A DNA stretch of 64,000 nt from an uncultured Alphaproteobacteria bacterium (GTDB taxonomy: Bacteria; Pseudomonadota; Alphaproteobacteria; Rhodobacterales; Rhodobacteraceae): positions 1-64,000 of the forward strand of contig CACJWR010000002.1 of NCBI GenBank assembly GCA_902596985.1, in the 5' to 3' direction. Under the pieces are notes generated by a model, which had not been told where the DNA came from, ran no database searches, and saw only the letters and a list, made by a program, of their open reading frames with translations. Positions 34,672-44,631 of the stretch are shown here, in pieces; position 1 is the first letter of the stretch, and every line of letters starts with the position of its first letter. Both the position numbers and the translations under genes were made by a program.

Positions 34672-35904
34672 TTGGATTCAAGAGGACTTTGCAGATTTAA
34701 TAAACGTCAAAACAATACTCCAAAGATAGGTGTTAGACCAATAGTGGCAGACTTCAAAAAAACATCGAAAATAAGCTTTTGTGTTGCAGTTTGGGGAAGA
34801 AAATTCACTGACAACTTTTTAAATTATTCGTTGAATAGCCTTCTGGAATACAACAATATTCCAAGCTTATCGAAAAAATCTAGAATAAAATTTAAGATAT
34901 ATACTACCAACTCTGATTTAAGCTATATTTCACAATCGGTAATAATATCTCAACTTTTACAATATGCTGAGATCGAATACTTTTTAATTTCTGGCGTAAA
35001 CACTTTAGGCAATTATATCAGTATGAACCACTGTCATCGTGATTTCATCTCACGGAGCAAAGGGGACATTTTATTTTTTATATGTCCCGATATAATTTTT
35101 TCTGATGGCGCAATTATGAAGATATATAAAAAGTTATCAAAGAAAATAAAGGTTGTCTGTATTTTCACTCCCCGGCTAAACTTGGAAACATTTCTTCCAA
35201 AATATAAAGCTGCGTTATTGCAAAATGACTTAAGATCGCTAGACTCTGAAGCACTTTTAAGAATGTCCTGCGACCATTTTCATTCAGAGACAAAAAGTAT
35301 GATTTTGGATGAAGAATTGGATGAAACAGTATACTCAGGAGGCTACTTTTATAAAAAAAGATCTGGGCTAATAGGAAGTCAATTTCACTATTTTCCTGTC
35401 TGTATAAAGCACAAAGGTCAACTACCTTTACCTGATATTACAGTCGATAATGATTATCTGGGTAAATTGGTTAATTCAATAGAAGAAATTTATGTTTTTG
35501 AAAATGCCAAAGATTGCTGCATCATTGACATATCTACAGAGAAAAGCAAGGGACAGTTTATAAAAGAAAAAAGATCAGTAAAAAATGTAGCTAGTTGGGC
35601 AGTTGAAAATACTAATAGGATACATTTAGATTTATTTTTAAAAACATACTTATTCTTAGAAGAAAGTCCTAAGTTGAATTCCAAAATTTACTATAAAGTC
35701 AAAAAATTTCGAAAGGCAGTATTGAAAGAAATAGAGAGTATAAGACGTAGGCCATCGAACCATAAGCCTAATAGCTTAGTAAAACGCTGGTCCGAGAGAG
35801 TTAAGAACAATACCGTTAAGTCAGCAATTTTTAAAATTAAAAGGTACATATATTTACTAATCTTCAAAAGACTTAGAATAAAAGAAAAAAGTATTCAAAA
35901 ATAG
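34672..35904 (+). CDS. putative glycosyltransferase
   Basis: A 410-residue protein I recognise only weakly. The first 130 residues contain ISFCVAVWGRKFTDNFLNYSL and a late strand GDILFFICPDIIFSDG, which looks like a GT-A fold with an Asp-rich nucleotide site. The C-terminal 100 residues are strongly basic and helical, possibly membrane-associated. It starts with TTG and has no clear ribosome site. A role in transferring a sugar of this locus is inference from neighbourhood and fold pattern. Confidence 0.5.
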   Translation: MDSRGLCRFNKRQNNTPKIGVRPIVADFKKTSKISFCVAVWGRKFTDNFLNYSLNSLLEYNNIPSLSKKSRIKFKIYTTNSDLSYISQSVIISQLLQYAEIEYFLISGVNTLGNYISMNHCHRDFISRSKGDILFFICPDIIFSDGAIMKIYKKLSKKIKVVCIFTPRLNLETFLPKYKAALLQNDLRSLDSEALLRMSCDHFHSETKSMILDEELDETVYSGGYFYKKRSGLIGSQFHYFPVCIKHKGQLPLPDITVDNDYLGKLVNSIEEIYVFENAKDCCIIDISTEKSKGQFIKEKRSVKNVASWAVENTNRIHLDLFLKTYLFLEESPKLNSKIYYKVKKFRKAVLKEIESIRRRPSNHKPNSLVKRWSERVKNNTVKSAIFKIKRYIYLLIFKRLRIKEKSIQK

Positions 35905-36211
35905 TTTCATGAAAATTACTGGCGTTATCCCCTATTTTAAATGAGCTCATCAACCTCCTGAACAGTAAGTAATAATTTTAATAGTGATTTTCCAACACAT
36001 TATTACTCAGAAATAGCAGCAAAAATAACAAAATTTTGAGGGAGCATTATGACGGAATTTAGTTATTTAAATCATAATTCTAGTATTAAATACATACCTA
36101 ATATTTTGAATAAATTTCTGTAAATTAAAAAATTTTACTATTAAATCTTTAATATACGAATTCTACGTTTAATTTTTTTAATGCACCATGGAGGATTAAA
36201 CATAAATCATT
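35905..36211 (+). other. 307-bp gap with one short frame
   Basis: Very AT-rich. It contains a GAGGGAG ribosome-site-like sequence in front of a 24-codon frame (listed separately) and a GGAGG at about 36190 that is 17 bases from the next gene's ATG, too far for ideal use. No promoter can be named with confidence. Confidence 0.4.
36049..36123 (+). CDS. 24-codon ORF with strong ribosome site
   Basis: ATG at 36049 follows GAGGGAG at a 4-base spacing, the best Shine-Dalgarno in the neighbourhood. The peptide (MTEFSYLNHN...) matches nothing I know. It may be a leader peptide, or the intact start of a gene lost by deletion. Low confidence. Confidence 0.25.
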   Translation: MTEFSYLNHNSSIKYIPNILNKFL

Positions 36212-37264
36212 ATGAGTAAAGAAAAAAAAATATCAATTTCGGCACTAATACCAAACTTTAATCACGGACATTATATTGGCATTCAATTAGATAGTATGAT
36301 AAACCAAACGAGACCTCCAGATGAGATTATAATTATCGATGATGCCTCAACTGATGATAGCGTTGAGATTATAGAGGGCTATATCGCTAAATATGAATAT
36401 ATTAAGTTAATTAAAAATGATTTTAATTGCGGAGTTGAATCCAACATTAACAAACTAATAGATTATTCAAATGGTGACTTTGTTTTTTTAAGTGCTGCTG
36501 ATGATAAAGTTGAGTCGATATTCTTTGAAGAAGTTGAAAAAGTAGCACGGAAATTTCCTGATGTTGGGGTGATATCAGGGTTGGTGCGTTTAATAGACTC
36601 AGATGGTACGAATAGAGGTATACGCATGATGCCCATAATTTCTGACCAACCCTTGTATTTAGATCCTGTCGCAGTAAACGAGTCCTTCAAAAAATTTGGA
36701 CGGTGGATTCAAATTTCAGCAATGGTATTAAATAGGAAATATGTCTTAGAAGAGGGTGGACAAGATACTGAAGTTGGGTCCTTTGCAGATAATTTTTTGG
36801 CCATGGTTATTGCACTAAAAAATGGTGCATACTTCATTCCAAAAGAGTTGGGTTGTTGGCGAAAAATGGATACAGGGTATGGGCATATTTTTGCCAGCGA
36901 AGTCTCCAACCTTATTAAGATTGGGAATTTGGTATCTGACCGGATGAATAACAAATATCGTTGCTTTTTTGATAAATTATTTATAGAAAGATTTTTGAGC
37001 CACTGGATTTATATGGTATTACAAAATTTAGGGGATATTAGCGTAAAAAAGAAATTTAGCATTCTAAAATCATCCAATTTTCGAGACTTATGCTATTCAG
37101 CCAATATTTCAAGAACTAAGTTTCTTTTTGCAGCTCTCAATTTTTTTCTTCCAAAAAACAAATTGCTTTATATTGTACTATTTTATCCTAAGAGCTGGTT
37201 ATTTCGTTCCCGAATAAGTGTTTTCAAGTACACATCTAAATTTCGGTTAAGTGAGTATCAGTAG
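36212..37264 (+). CDS. GT2-family glycosyltransferase
   Basis: A 350-residue GT-A enzyme. The N-terminal segment ISALIPNFNHGHYI and IIIIDDASTDDS are classic GT2 signatures, FVFLSAADDKVE holds the metal-binding Asp residues, and the acceptor region includes LGCWRKMDTGYGH. It should add a sugar to the lipid-linked repeat at the inner membrane. The ATG is fixed by an in-frame stop nine bases upstream. Confidence 0.88.
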   Translation: MSKEKKISISALIPNFNHGHYIGIQLDSMINQTRPPDEIIIIDDASTDDSVEIIEGYIAKYEYIKLIKNDFNCGVESNINKLIDYSNGDFVFLSAADDKVESIFFEEVEKVARKFPDVGVISGLVRLIDSDGTNRGIRMMPIISDQPLYLDPVAVNESFKKFGRWIQISAMVLNRKYVLEEGGQDTEVGSFADNFLAMVIALKNGAYFIPKELGCWRKMDTGYGHIFASEVSNLIKIGNLVSDRMNNKYRCFFDKLFIERFLSHWIYMVLQNLGDISVKKKFSILKSSNFRDLCYSANISRTKFLFAALNFFLPKNKLLYIVLFYPKSWLFRSRISVFKYTSKFRLSEYQ

Positions 37265-37272
37265 AGCAGTCA

Positions 37273-38598
37273 ATGGAAATTGCCTTAGAATTGACCTTTA
37301 TAATTGCAGTGATAGTATTTTTATATGCTGTCGGATCAATGCATCTTTGTTTAATTAATACAAAAAATTTGAGTCTGAAAACAACGCTCACGATTTACAC
37401 ACTTTTTTTCACTGTGCACGTTTTTTGCACAACTCTCTTACACATTTATGCGGGTCAACTTAACCCTTTACCTTTTTGGCAGTATGGTGTTGGTCCCGGT
37501 GGAGATGAAATTAATTTTTTTAATTTCTTGAATTTTTATCATGAACGTTTTGAAACGGGCGACTTTTCGTATACTATTATAGACCGACACGCAACTGACT
37601 TTTCATTATGGGTCTACCTACTTGCGTTGCTATCCCACTTGATACCAGTTGCAGAGTTCAGTCACTTTTTTGTTCCGAAACTGTTAAGTAGTTCGTTTGT
37701 CAGTCTCGTATGTGTTTATACAATATTATTCACACGCAGCCTCTCAAAACAGTTTAACTTTAAATTGTTACTTATATTATTACTGGTTACACCAGACTTC
37801 TATCATCTAGCAGGTGGCATATTTAGAGCACCAATGATCGCATATTGTTTCATCTTAGTACTATTTCTGGCTCACGAAATGAAAGAAAGTCCCCGATGGT
37901 TACATCTAATATTGTTTGTACCGGTATTTTTATTCCTGCTAATTTGGGTTATTCCAAAGATTAAAATTTTTCTGAGTCTACTATTGGTAGGGTTGATTTT
38001 TGCATGCTTGATCTACAGAGCCAAGATTCTGTTTTTTGCTCTTGGTGCTTTGGCTGGTTTTCTTTTAATATTCAACCTAGAGTTTGTCTTTGATACCTTA
38101 GAAATATTTGGCGATGGATTTGGATTAGGCTATAGAATTTTATTGGAATTTGAAAAGGGGGCTGCAGCAGACTCGTTGGCATATTCTATTAGTCAACACT
38201 CTTTTCTTTTATTAATTTTAATAAACTTATTGCAATTTTTTATTTCGATTCCATTATGGTCTACCCTTATCGAGGGTGTCTACGGAGATGCAGAATCTTT
38301 ATTGGAGTTTTTAGTTTTTTGTAATAACCATATAATGATGGCCTTCCTTATACCTGGTATTTTAGATCTTAAATCTTATTTTAAAAAAAATTATATATGG
38401 ATTTTGTTTCCTGTCTTAATTTATTCAGTTGCAATGGCGACTTTCAGTACCGTTTTGATTAGATGGCGCTTACCCGTCATGTCTCTTATAGTGGTCGTTC
38501 TATCTATTGGTTTCAAATCTCGTTATAAAAAACTTAAAGTCCTCTATTTTATCGCGTTATCATTTTTATACTCAGCTTATTTTCTGATTAAAGGCTAA
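37273..38598 (+). CDS. multi-TM membrane protein: Wzy-like polymerase or GT-C candidate
   Basis: A 441-residue protein with about ten hydrophobic segments. Between helices 2 and 3 is a polar loop with GPGGDEINFFNF, an acidic pair that recalls the first-loop Asp/Glu of GT-C transferases; a later stretch (about residues 270-310) is a larger periplasmic loop with GDGFGLGYRI. Since the locus has a Wzx and an initiating transferase but no other polymerase candidate, this is the best Wzy candidate. Wzy proteins are too variable for sequence recognition by eye. Confidence 0.6.
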   Translation: MEIALELTFIIAVIVFLYAVGSMHLCLINTKNLSLKTTLTIYTLFFTVHVFCTTLLHIYAGQLNPLPFWQYGVGPGGDEINFFNFLNFYHERFETGDFSYTIIDRHATDFSLWVYLLALLSHLIPVAEFSHFFVPKLLSSSFVSLVCVYTILFTRSLSKQFNFKLLLILLLVTPDFYHLAGGIFRAPMIAYCFILVLFLAHEMKESPRWLHLILFVPVFLFLLIWVIPKIKIFLSLLLVGLIFACLIYRAKILFFALGALAGFLLIFNLEFVFDTLEIFGDGFGLGYRILLEFEKGAAADSLAYSISQHSFLLLILINLLQFFISIPLWSTLIEGVYGDAESLLEFLVFCNNHIMMAFLIPGILDLKSYFKKNYIWILFPVLIYSVAMATFSTVLIRWRLPVMSLIVVVLSIGFKSRYKKLKVLYFIALSFLYSAYFLIKG

Positions 38599-38601
38599 GC
38601 G

Positions 38602-39606
38602 TTGATAAATTGTAAGAAAATATTAATTCATGCATCGTCTGGTGGACTGGGTGACGTTTTAATGCTTCTTCCTGGACTATTGAGTTTGATGAAGGACCCA
38701 AATATACAAATAAAATTAACTATATCGTATCCTTCATTACGTAAGGTAATTAATTATTTTCTAAGCGATTATTCTGATAGGATTATTTGCGAAATAGTGC
38801 CCTTTAATTCTAAGACTTCTAGTTTACTAAAATATTTTATTAATCAAAGAACAGAACGATTTGACTTAATATATTTTCCTACCGTATCTAGTAAATTAAA
38901 AGCGCTTGTCGCTATTTTTGCTACAATTCCTAGAGAGCTTTTTAAGTCAATATTCATTCTTTTTCTTTACCCAAGGAATGGTGAACATAAAGTAAGTTAT
39001 TATTCTAGGCGAATGGCAACAAACTGGGATTTAACAAATGACAACGGCATTAAGGAAAAATTATATGAAAAATCGCGTATAATAACGAGCAAATTGAAAT
39101 TAAACATTAATCAAAACTTCATTATAATAGCGCCTGGATCAAGCACTCTGGAAAGTCACAAGCGATGGCCAAGCGGCCGATACGAAAAATTGATAATAAA
39201 GGTAAAGCATGACCTAAAATTAGATACAGTGCTACTAGGTGGACCAGAGGAATATAAATTATTGGAAGAGATTCAGTATAATTGTGCTCAAAAAGGAGTT
39301 CATTGCCATGTGCTGCAACCAGATTCGATTTTAGATTCGATTGGGTTAATGAATTCTTGTTTGGTTTTAGTTTCTGGGTGCTGTAGTGCAATACACATGG
39401 CATCTTTAACGGGGACAAGAATTGTTGGACTGTATGGACCAACTGATTATAAGTACACGGGTCCCTGGAATGATAATTTTAAAATCACTAAAATTGTTAT
39501 TCACTGCGGACCTTGCTACAGCATAACTCCTTTAGGTTGCGGTAATCCTGTATGTATGGAAAATATTGACGTTCAGAAGGTTTATACCGCAGTCGCATCA
39601 CCTTAA
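38602..39606 (+). CDS. GT9-family glycosyltransferase (heptosyltransferase-like)
   Basis: A 334-residue GT-B enzyme. It has ASSGGLGDVLMLLPGL at the N terminus (the GxGD acceptor loop), IIIAPGSSTLESHKRWP at the domain boundary, LLGGPEE, and VSGCCSAIHMASLTGTRIVGLYGPTD near the C terminus, all typical of ADP-heptose transferases. Its 3' neighbours hldE and hldD make ADP-heptose, supporting heptosyl transfer. The TTG start sits 3 bases after the previous stop. Confidence 0.87.
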   Translation: MINCKKILIHASSGGLGDVLMLLPGLLSLMKDPNIQIKLTISYPSLRKVINYFLSDYSDRIICEIVPFNSKTSSLLKYFINQRTERFDLIYFPTVSSKLKALVAIFATIPRELFKSIFILFLYPRNGEHKVSYYSRRMATNWDLTNDNGIKEKLYEKSRIITSKLKLNINQNFIIIAPGSSTLESHKRWPSGRYEKLIIKVKHDLKLDTVLLGGPEEYKLLEEIQYNCAQKGVHCHVLQPDSILDSIGLMNSCLVLVSGCCSAIHMASLTGTRIVGLYGPTDYKYTGPWNDNFKITKIVIHCGPCYSITPLGCGNPVCMENIDVQKVYTAVASP

Positions 39607-39637
39607 GTATGATTTCAGTTTAGAGGCTATAAAGTAA

Positions 39638-41062
39638 ATGAAACAAAAACCATATCTTTATAAGAATTTAAATATTCTCGTGGTTGGTGATATTATTTTA
39701 GATGAAACCATTTACGTCGAAGTTAACAGAATATCTCCAGAAGCCCCTGTATTGGTTGCCAACAAACTGGGAGGAAAAATTGAAGCTGGTGGGGCTGCTA
39801 ATGTAGCGCTCAACGTCGTTAATACAGGCGTAAAGTGTGGGCTTATGGGCTTTATTGGTGCAGAGAGTAAAGCATCTACTGTTATTAAACAGTTAAAAGA
39901 GTTTGGAGTAAAAGATTTGTTAATAAAGAAAAAGAATAGCTCTTCCATTCTCAAAACTAGAGTTACTGAAGCAAGTGCGCAGCTTATTAGACTTGACGAA
40001 GATACTAATTTTGATGAGTTTGCGGACGATATCATTGCACGATTGAGAAAGTATATTAAGAATTTTGATGCTGTAATCGTATCGGATTATGGGAAAGGTA
40101 CAGTTACCGAAAGTGTTTTTCGTGAAATAATTACTCTATCTAAACTTCACGGTTTCAAAATTATTGTTGACCCAAAAGGTGATCATGCAGAAAAATATAA
40201 AGGGGCAACAACTATTACACCTAACAAAAAAGAGTTTGAAATCTTCGTCGGGAAGGCAAATGGCTTTTGTGAAATGGCTAAAAAAGGTCAAAAACTAATG
40301 GAAAAACTTAATTTGGAATTTCTTCTAGTCACAATGTCCGAGGAGGGTATGCTACTGATAACTCCAAACGGCGAGTATGAGCACATTCCAACGGCTGCAA
40401 AAGAGGTTTACGATGTAACGGGAGCAGGCGATACTGTTGTTGCCATTTTTTCTGCCGTTTTTCTCGCGAGCGGTAATCTCGTATACTCCGCAAAAATTGC
40501 AAACTCTGCTGCTGGTGTAGTTGTGGCTCGGAGAGGACCTGCAAAAATTTCAAAATTAGATTTTGCAAGAATTACGGAGGTAGCTGGATCAAGTGTTCTA
40601 TCCTTATCCGACCTGGATAAGTTTAGGTCTGATTTAGGTAAGATAGTTATGACAAATGGCTGCTTTGATTTGCTTCACAGAGGACATATTGAATACTTAA
40701 ATCGTGCAAAAACTTTGGGAGACACATTAATAGTAGCTTTGAATTCAGATGAGTCGGTTAAGGCTTTAAAAGGCCATGATAGACCAGTAAATACCTTGGA
40801 AGATCGAGCTCTGGTTTTAAAAAATTTAAAGGCGGTAGACTTTGTTATAACATTTGATGAGCTTACTCCTCTTAAGTTGTATCGGAAAATAGTTCCAGAT
40901 GTTCTAGTTAAAGGTGGGGATTATGAATTAGATCAAATAGTTGGTCGAGAAATTGTTGAAGAAAATGGTGGGACAGTCGTAAGTATTAAATTTATTGATA
41001 ATTACTCTACCACTAAGATGCTTAGAAAAATCATTAATATTGATGGAGACAGTAGGCCATGA
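39638..41062 (+). CDS. hldE: bifunctional heptose 7-phosphate kinase / heptose 1-phosphate adenylyltransferase
   Basis: A 474-residue canonical HldE. The N-terminal PfkB kinase has ISPEAPVLVANK, GGAANVALNV and DVTGAGDTVVA; the C-terminal domain has TNGCFDLLHRGHIEYL, LNSDESVKALKG and VKGGDY. It phosphorylates heptose-7-P at C1 and then adenylylates it, giving ADP-D-glycero-beta-D-manno-heptose. The length is that of the E. coli enzyme. It overlaps hldD by ATGA. Its domain order is opposite to that of the protein at 21302. Confidence 0.96.
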   Translation: MKQKPYLYKNLNILVVGDIILDETIYVEVNRISPEAPVLVANKLGGKIEAGGAANVALNVVNTGVKCGLMGFIGAESKASTVIKQLKEFGVKDLLIKKKNSSSILKTRVTEASAQLIRLDEDTNFDEFADDIIARLRKYIKNFDAVIVSDYGKGTVTESVFREIITLSKLHGFKIIVDPKGDHAEKYKGATTITPNKKEFEIFVGKANGFCEMAKKGQKLMEKLNLEFLLVTMSEEGMLLITPNGEYEHIPTAAKEVYDVTGAGDTVVAIFSAVFLASGNLVYSAKIANSAAGVVVARRGPAKISKLDFARITEVAGSSVLSLSDLDKFRSDLGKIVMTNGCFDLLHRGHIEYLNRAKTLGDTLIVALNSDESVKALKGHDRPVNTLEDRALVLKNLKAVDFVITFDELTPLKLYRKIVPDVLVKGGDYELDQIVGREIVEENGGTVVSIKFIDNYSTTKMLRKIINIDGDSRP

Positions 41063-42027
41063 TTATTGTCACTGGAGGACTTGGTTTCATTGGCAGCAAT
41101 ATTATTAAAAAGCTTAATGAACTTGGATACTTCAACATTGTTATAGTAGATAGTTTTTCAAACGGAAAACTCATTGAAAATGTCAATGACACCACTGTTT
41201 CTGATTATGTTAATTCTGAAGAAGTTCTTGAGTTCTTAACAGCCAACCAGAAAAAAATTGAAGTTATTTTTCATCAGGGTGCCATATCAGATACTACTTG
41301 CTGGGATGCAAAATTAATAATGGCTAATAATTATTCATTTTCAAAGAAACTGGTAAATTTTTGTTCAAAGCGTGGTATTAAATTTATTTACGCCTCATCC
41401 GCTTCGGTATATGGCTCAGGGGATGTATTTAAAGAGAGCCCTAAGTACGAAATGCCTATTAACTTGTATGCATATTCAAAACTTCTTTTTGATCAATATG
41501 TAAGAAACTCTGGGTTGCTTGATAATACCGACTGCAATATCACAGGGCTTAGATATTTTAATGTTTATGGACCACGAGAAAAACTCAAAGGGAATATGTC
41601 CAGCCCTGTCTTTAAATTAGCAAATCAAATTATCACTGAAGGAGAGGGTACACTTTTTGGCGGTTATTTAAACTATGGTCCTGGAGAACAGAGACGAGAT
41701 TTTGTTTATGTTGACGATGTTGTAGATGTAAACCTATTTTTTTGGAAAAATAACATTAAAAGTGGGATCTTTAACGTTGGTACTGGAAGTTCTTCAACAT
41801 TCAATCAGTTAAGTCTTGCAGTGCTAAACGAATTGAGAAAGCTAGGTGTCAAAAAGGGAAAAATTAAGTATGTTGACTTCCCCGAAAACTTAAAGGGATT
41901 TTATCAGAGCTTCACCGAGGCTGATATTAATAAATTGAAAAAAGTAGGCTATAATAAAGATTTTATAGGGATTGAAGAAGGTGTACATAGGTATTTAAAA
42001 GAGAATAAATCTGGACTGAATTTATGA
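41059..42027 (+). CDS. hldD: ADP-L-glycero-D-manno-heptose 6-epimerase
   Basis: A 322-residue extended SDR that epimerises the product of HldE. It has GGLGFIGSNIIKKL, the family segment FHQGAISDTTCWD, SSASVYG, Tyr-x-x-x-Lys as YAYSKLLFD and RYFNVYGPRE. Coupled by ATGA overlap to hldE before it and the flippase gene after it. Confidence 0.94.
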   Translation: MIIVTGGLGFIGSNIIKKLNELGYFNIVIVDSFSNGKLIENVNDTTVSDYVNSEEVLEFLTANQKKIEVIFHQGAISDTTCWDAKLIMANNYSFSKKLVNFCSKRGIKFIYASSASVYGSGDVFKESPKYEMPINLYAYSKLLFDQYVRNSGLLDNTDCNITGLRYFNVYGPREKLKGNMSSPVFKLANQIITEGEGTLFGGYLNYGPGEQRRDFVYVDDVVDVNLFFWKNNIKSGIFNVGTGSSSTFNQLSLAVLNELRKLGVKKGKIKYVDFPENLKGFYQSFTEADINKLKKVGYNKDFIGIEEGVHRYLKENKSGLNL

Positions 42028-43385
42028 GTCTTTTTTTGTTAGCTTTAAAAAAAGTATTTCTTGAATTTAAAAGTTTATCAAATAGAGCACTAACTTTTAG
42101 TCTTTCTACGATAATTTTTCAGTTAATATTAACTCCAATTATAATTATATTAGTAACATCAAAAATATCACCCGAAGAGCAGGGCTATTATTATACTTTT
42201 TTGAGCCTACTTAACTTACAAAGTTTTTTTGAGTTGGGGTTATTTGCTTTTATAGTAAATAAGGCGTCTTCTTCCTTTTCTAACATTACTATTTTTGATG
42301 TTAAAAGCTTGAACAAGTCTTATACGGATATTCCTAAATTGGCTGCTCTCTATAGTATGACACGTAAGATTTACTTTCTAATAAGTCTTTTGTTTGCATT
42401 TTTTGTCGGCGGACTAGGGATAATATTTTTTAGCCATGGTTGGACTTACAATTTAAATGAAATCCAAGTGTGTTGGATTGTATTTTGCATTTTATGCAGT
42501 TTTCAAGTTTATTTCCTAGGTCTTAATGGCTTTTTAGAGGGTTGTGGTCAAATAGACGTAGTAGAGAAATGGAAACTAATTTCATTTGTAGTATCGAGTA
42601 TGGTTTTGATTGTTTGTTTGGTGCTGGGCTTTGGAATTATGTCACTTGTATTCTCTACAATTCCGAAAGTATTAAAGGATATTTATTTAATAAAGATATC
42701 TTTCAGGAAACAGTTTAAACTTTTATCAAAACAGAAACAATATGAGAAACTTAACTTTTATAAGGATGTGTGGCCAATGCAATCTAGGTTAGCAATATCT
42801 AGTTTCGCTAGTTTTTTCCAATATGGCATATTTGTGCCCCTGGTATTCAGTATCCTAGGGCCTGTACAAGCAGGGATTATTGGAGTTGGCTTACAGATCA
42901 CATCATTCTTACAACAGATAATGAGCAGGTGGACATATACTCAACAGCCTAAGATGGCTAAACTTGCGTCATTAAGAAAATTTCAAGAGTTAGATAAGTT
43001 GGTTCAGATTATCGGACGGATAAATATATTGCTATCCGTTTTTGTTTTATTTTTATATTTTATTTTTTATAAGATTCTTGAAATTTTGAATCTTTCAATT
43101 TTAGAGCGTATACCAGGTTTTTGGGTTCTTTTTATTTTATTATTAACCGCTTGTAATTACGGTTACCTATTTATGCTAGTAGGATATTTACGAGCGTTTG
43201 TAGAGGAGCGAATTCATATTTTAAGCGTAACGATTGCGGTTTTAAATGCTATTTTGTGCTACGCTTTCTTAAAACATATAGGCCTTTATTCGGTAGCGAT
43301 TTCGTACTTCGCTTGCATCACTCTGGTAGGTATACCTTGGGCTAAAAAATTGATTATGAAAAAAAGGCGTGAATTAGCATATTAG
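42024..43385 (+). CDS. wzx: Wzx-type polysaccharide flippase
   Basis: A 453-residue inner-membrane protein with about 12 hydrophobic segments and few charged residues within them, in the MOP superfamily layout (for example LSTIIFQLILTPIIIILVTSK at the start, and a conserved loop with TYTQQPKMAKL near residue 315). It would flip the lipid-linked repeat unit to the periplasm. It overlaps hldD by ATGA. A polysaccharide-transport paralogue cannot be separated from Wzx by eye. Confidence 0.85.
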   Translation: MSLFLLALKKVFLEFKSLSNRALTFSLSTIIFQLILTPIIIILVTSKISPEEQGYYYTFLSLLNLQSFFELGLFAFIVNKASSSFSNITIFDVKSLNKSYTDIPKLAALYSMTRKIYFLISLLFAFFVGGLGIIFFSHGWTYNLNEIQVCWIVFCILCSFQVYFLGLNGFLEGCGQIDVVEKWKLISFVVSSMVLIVCLVLGFGIMSLVFSTIPKVLKDIYLIKISFRKQFKLLSKQKQYEKLNFYKDVWPMQSRLAISSFASFFQYGIFVPLVFSILGPVQAGIIGVGLQITSFLQQIMSRWTYTQQPKMAKLASLRKFQELDKLVQIIGRINILLSVFVLFLYFIFYKILEILNLSILERIPGFWVLFILLLTACNYGYLFMLVGYLRAFVEERIHILSVTIAVLNAILCYAFLKHIGLYSVAISYFACITLVGIPWAKKLIMKKRRELAY

Positions 43386-43425
43386 CTGGTATCGAAGAAT
43401 ATGATTAATTAGGGACTTATAAAAA

Positions 43426-44631
43426 ATGAATAAAGTATGCATCGTGGGGCTTGGGTATATTGGTTTACCGACTGCGGTTGTAGCAGCAAAATCGGGGTTA
43501 CAAGTAGCCGGTTTTGATACTGACAATGATTTAATCAAAGCAATTCAAAAAAACAAGCTTGACGTTTCTGAACCAGGATTGGCTGAATTGTTATCTGATC
43601 AGCTTAAAGAAAAAAATTTTACGGTCCATGATACACCTACTATTGCAGATGTCTATGTAGTCTGCGTGCCTACCCCTTTAAATTTCATAAATAATGTGGG
43701 CAAGCCAGATTTAAAATATGTTTTTGATGCGATAGAGTCTTTGCTACCACTACTTAAAGAAAAAGATTTGATAATAATTGAATCCACTTGCCCTGTCGGT
43801 ACAACAGACATCATCAGTAAGATAATCAAAAGTAAGCGTTCTGACATCAAACACACTCATTTAGCATATTGTCCTGAGCGAATCCTACCTGGAAATGCTC
43901 TGTTTGAATTAATCAACAATGGTCGAATTGTGGGAGGAATAAATAAGGCTTCCGCTAGGAATGCGAAGCTTTTTTACAAAAATTTTGTAAAAGGTAAAAT
44001 TCACCTATCAGATACAAAAACTGCTGAAATGTGTAAGCTGGTGGAAAACAGTTATCGCGACGTAAATATTGCATTTGCCAATGAAATTTCAATGATAGCT
44101 TCAGAATTTGGTGTTAATACTTCTCAATTAATTAAATTTGCAAATATGCATCCCAGAGTTTCAATTTTACAGCCAGGAGTTGGCGTAGGGGGTCACTGTT
44201 TACCCATAGATCCATGGTTTTTAATTGACCAAACTAAAACTGACGGCTTATTAATGAAGTCTGCAAGACAGGTCAACAAAAAAAAAACATATTGGACAGA
44301 AATTCAAGTTCAAGCTGTAATTGACCGAGTTAGAAAAAAACTTGGGCGTACGCCAAAAATTGCGGTTCTTGGTATAACTTACAAACCTAATACCGAAGAT
44401 TATAGAGAGTCACCTGCATTGGATATTTGCATTTCTCTGATGAAAAAAAATAAGTTTATCAAAATTGTTGATCCTCACGTGAAAAAACACCTTTTATTGG
44501 AATTAGTAGAATTAGATGATGCTATCGATACATGTGATATATTTATCATGCTTGTACCTCACAAGGCGTTTAATATGAGTAAAAAACTAATGTCAAAGAC
44601 TAATCAGTTATATGACTTTTGCGAACGATAA
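43426..44631 (+). CDS. wecC: UDP-N-acetyl-D-mannosamine dehydrogenase
   Basis: A 401-residue member of the UDP-sugar 6-dehydrogenase family, distinct from Ugd in this window. The NAD loop is GLGYIGLPTAVVAA, the catalytic Cys lies in GVGVGGHCLPIDPWFL and the C-terminal domain has GITYKPNTEDYRESPA. It should oxidise UDP-ManNAc, made by WecB at 19534, to UDP-ManNAcA. The next gene overlaps it by 20 bases. Confidence 0.93.
   Translation: MNKVCIVGLGYIGLPTAVVAAKSGLQVAGFDTDNDLIKAIQKNKLDVSEPGLAELLSDQLKEKNFTVHDTPTIADVYVVCVPTPLNFINNVGKPDLKYVFDAIESLLPLLKEKDLIIIESTCPVGTTDIISKIIKSKRSDIKHTHLAYCPERILPGNALFELINNGRIVGGINKASARNAKLFYKNFVKGKIHLSDTKTAEMCKLVENSYRDVNIAFANEISMIASEFGVNTSQLIKFANMHPRVSILQPGVGVGGHCLPIDPWFLIDQTKTDGLLMKSARQVNKKKTYWTEIQVQAVIDRVRKKLGRTPKIAVLGITYKPNTEDYRESPALDICISLMKKNKFIKIVDPHVKKHLLLELVELDDAIDTCDIFIMLVPHKAFNMSKKLMSKTNQLYDFCER

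Noticed and set aside
39638-42027. HldE/HldD as duplicates of the 21302-24410 genes
   Set aside because: Domain order and active-site motifs differ clearly, so these are separate functions and not a recent duplication.
43291-43300. CGGTAGCGAT as a second ops element
   Set aside because: It lies inside the wzx coding sequence, lacks the flanking JUMPstart blocks and is short enough to occur by chance.
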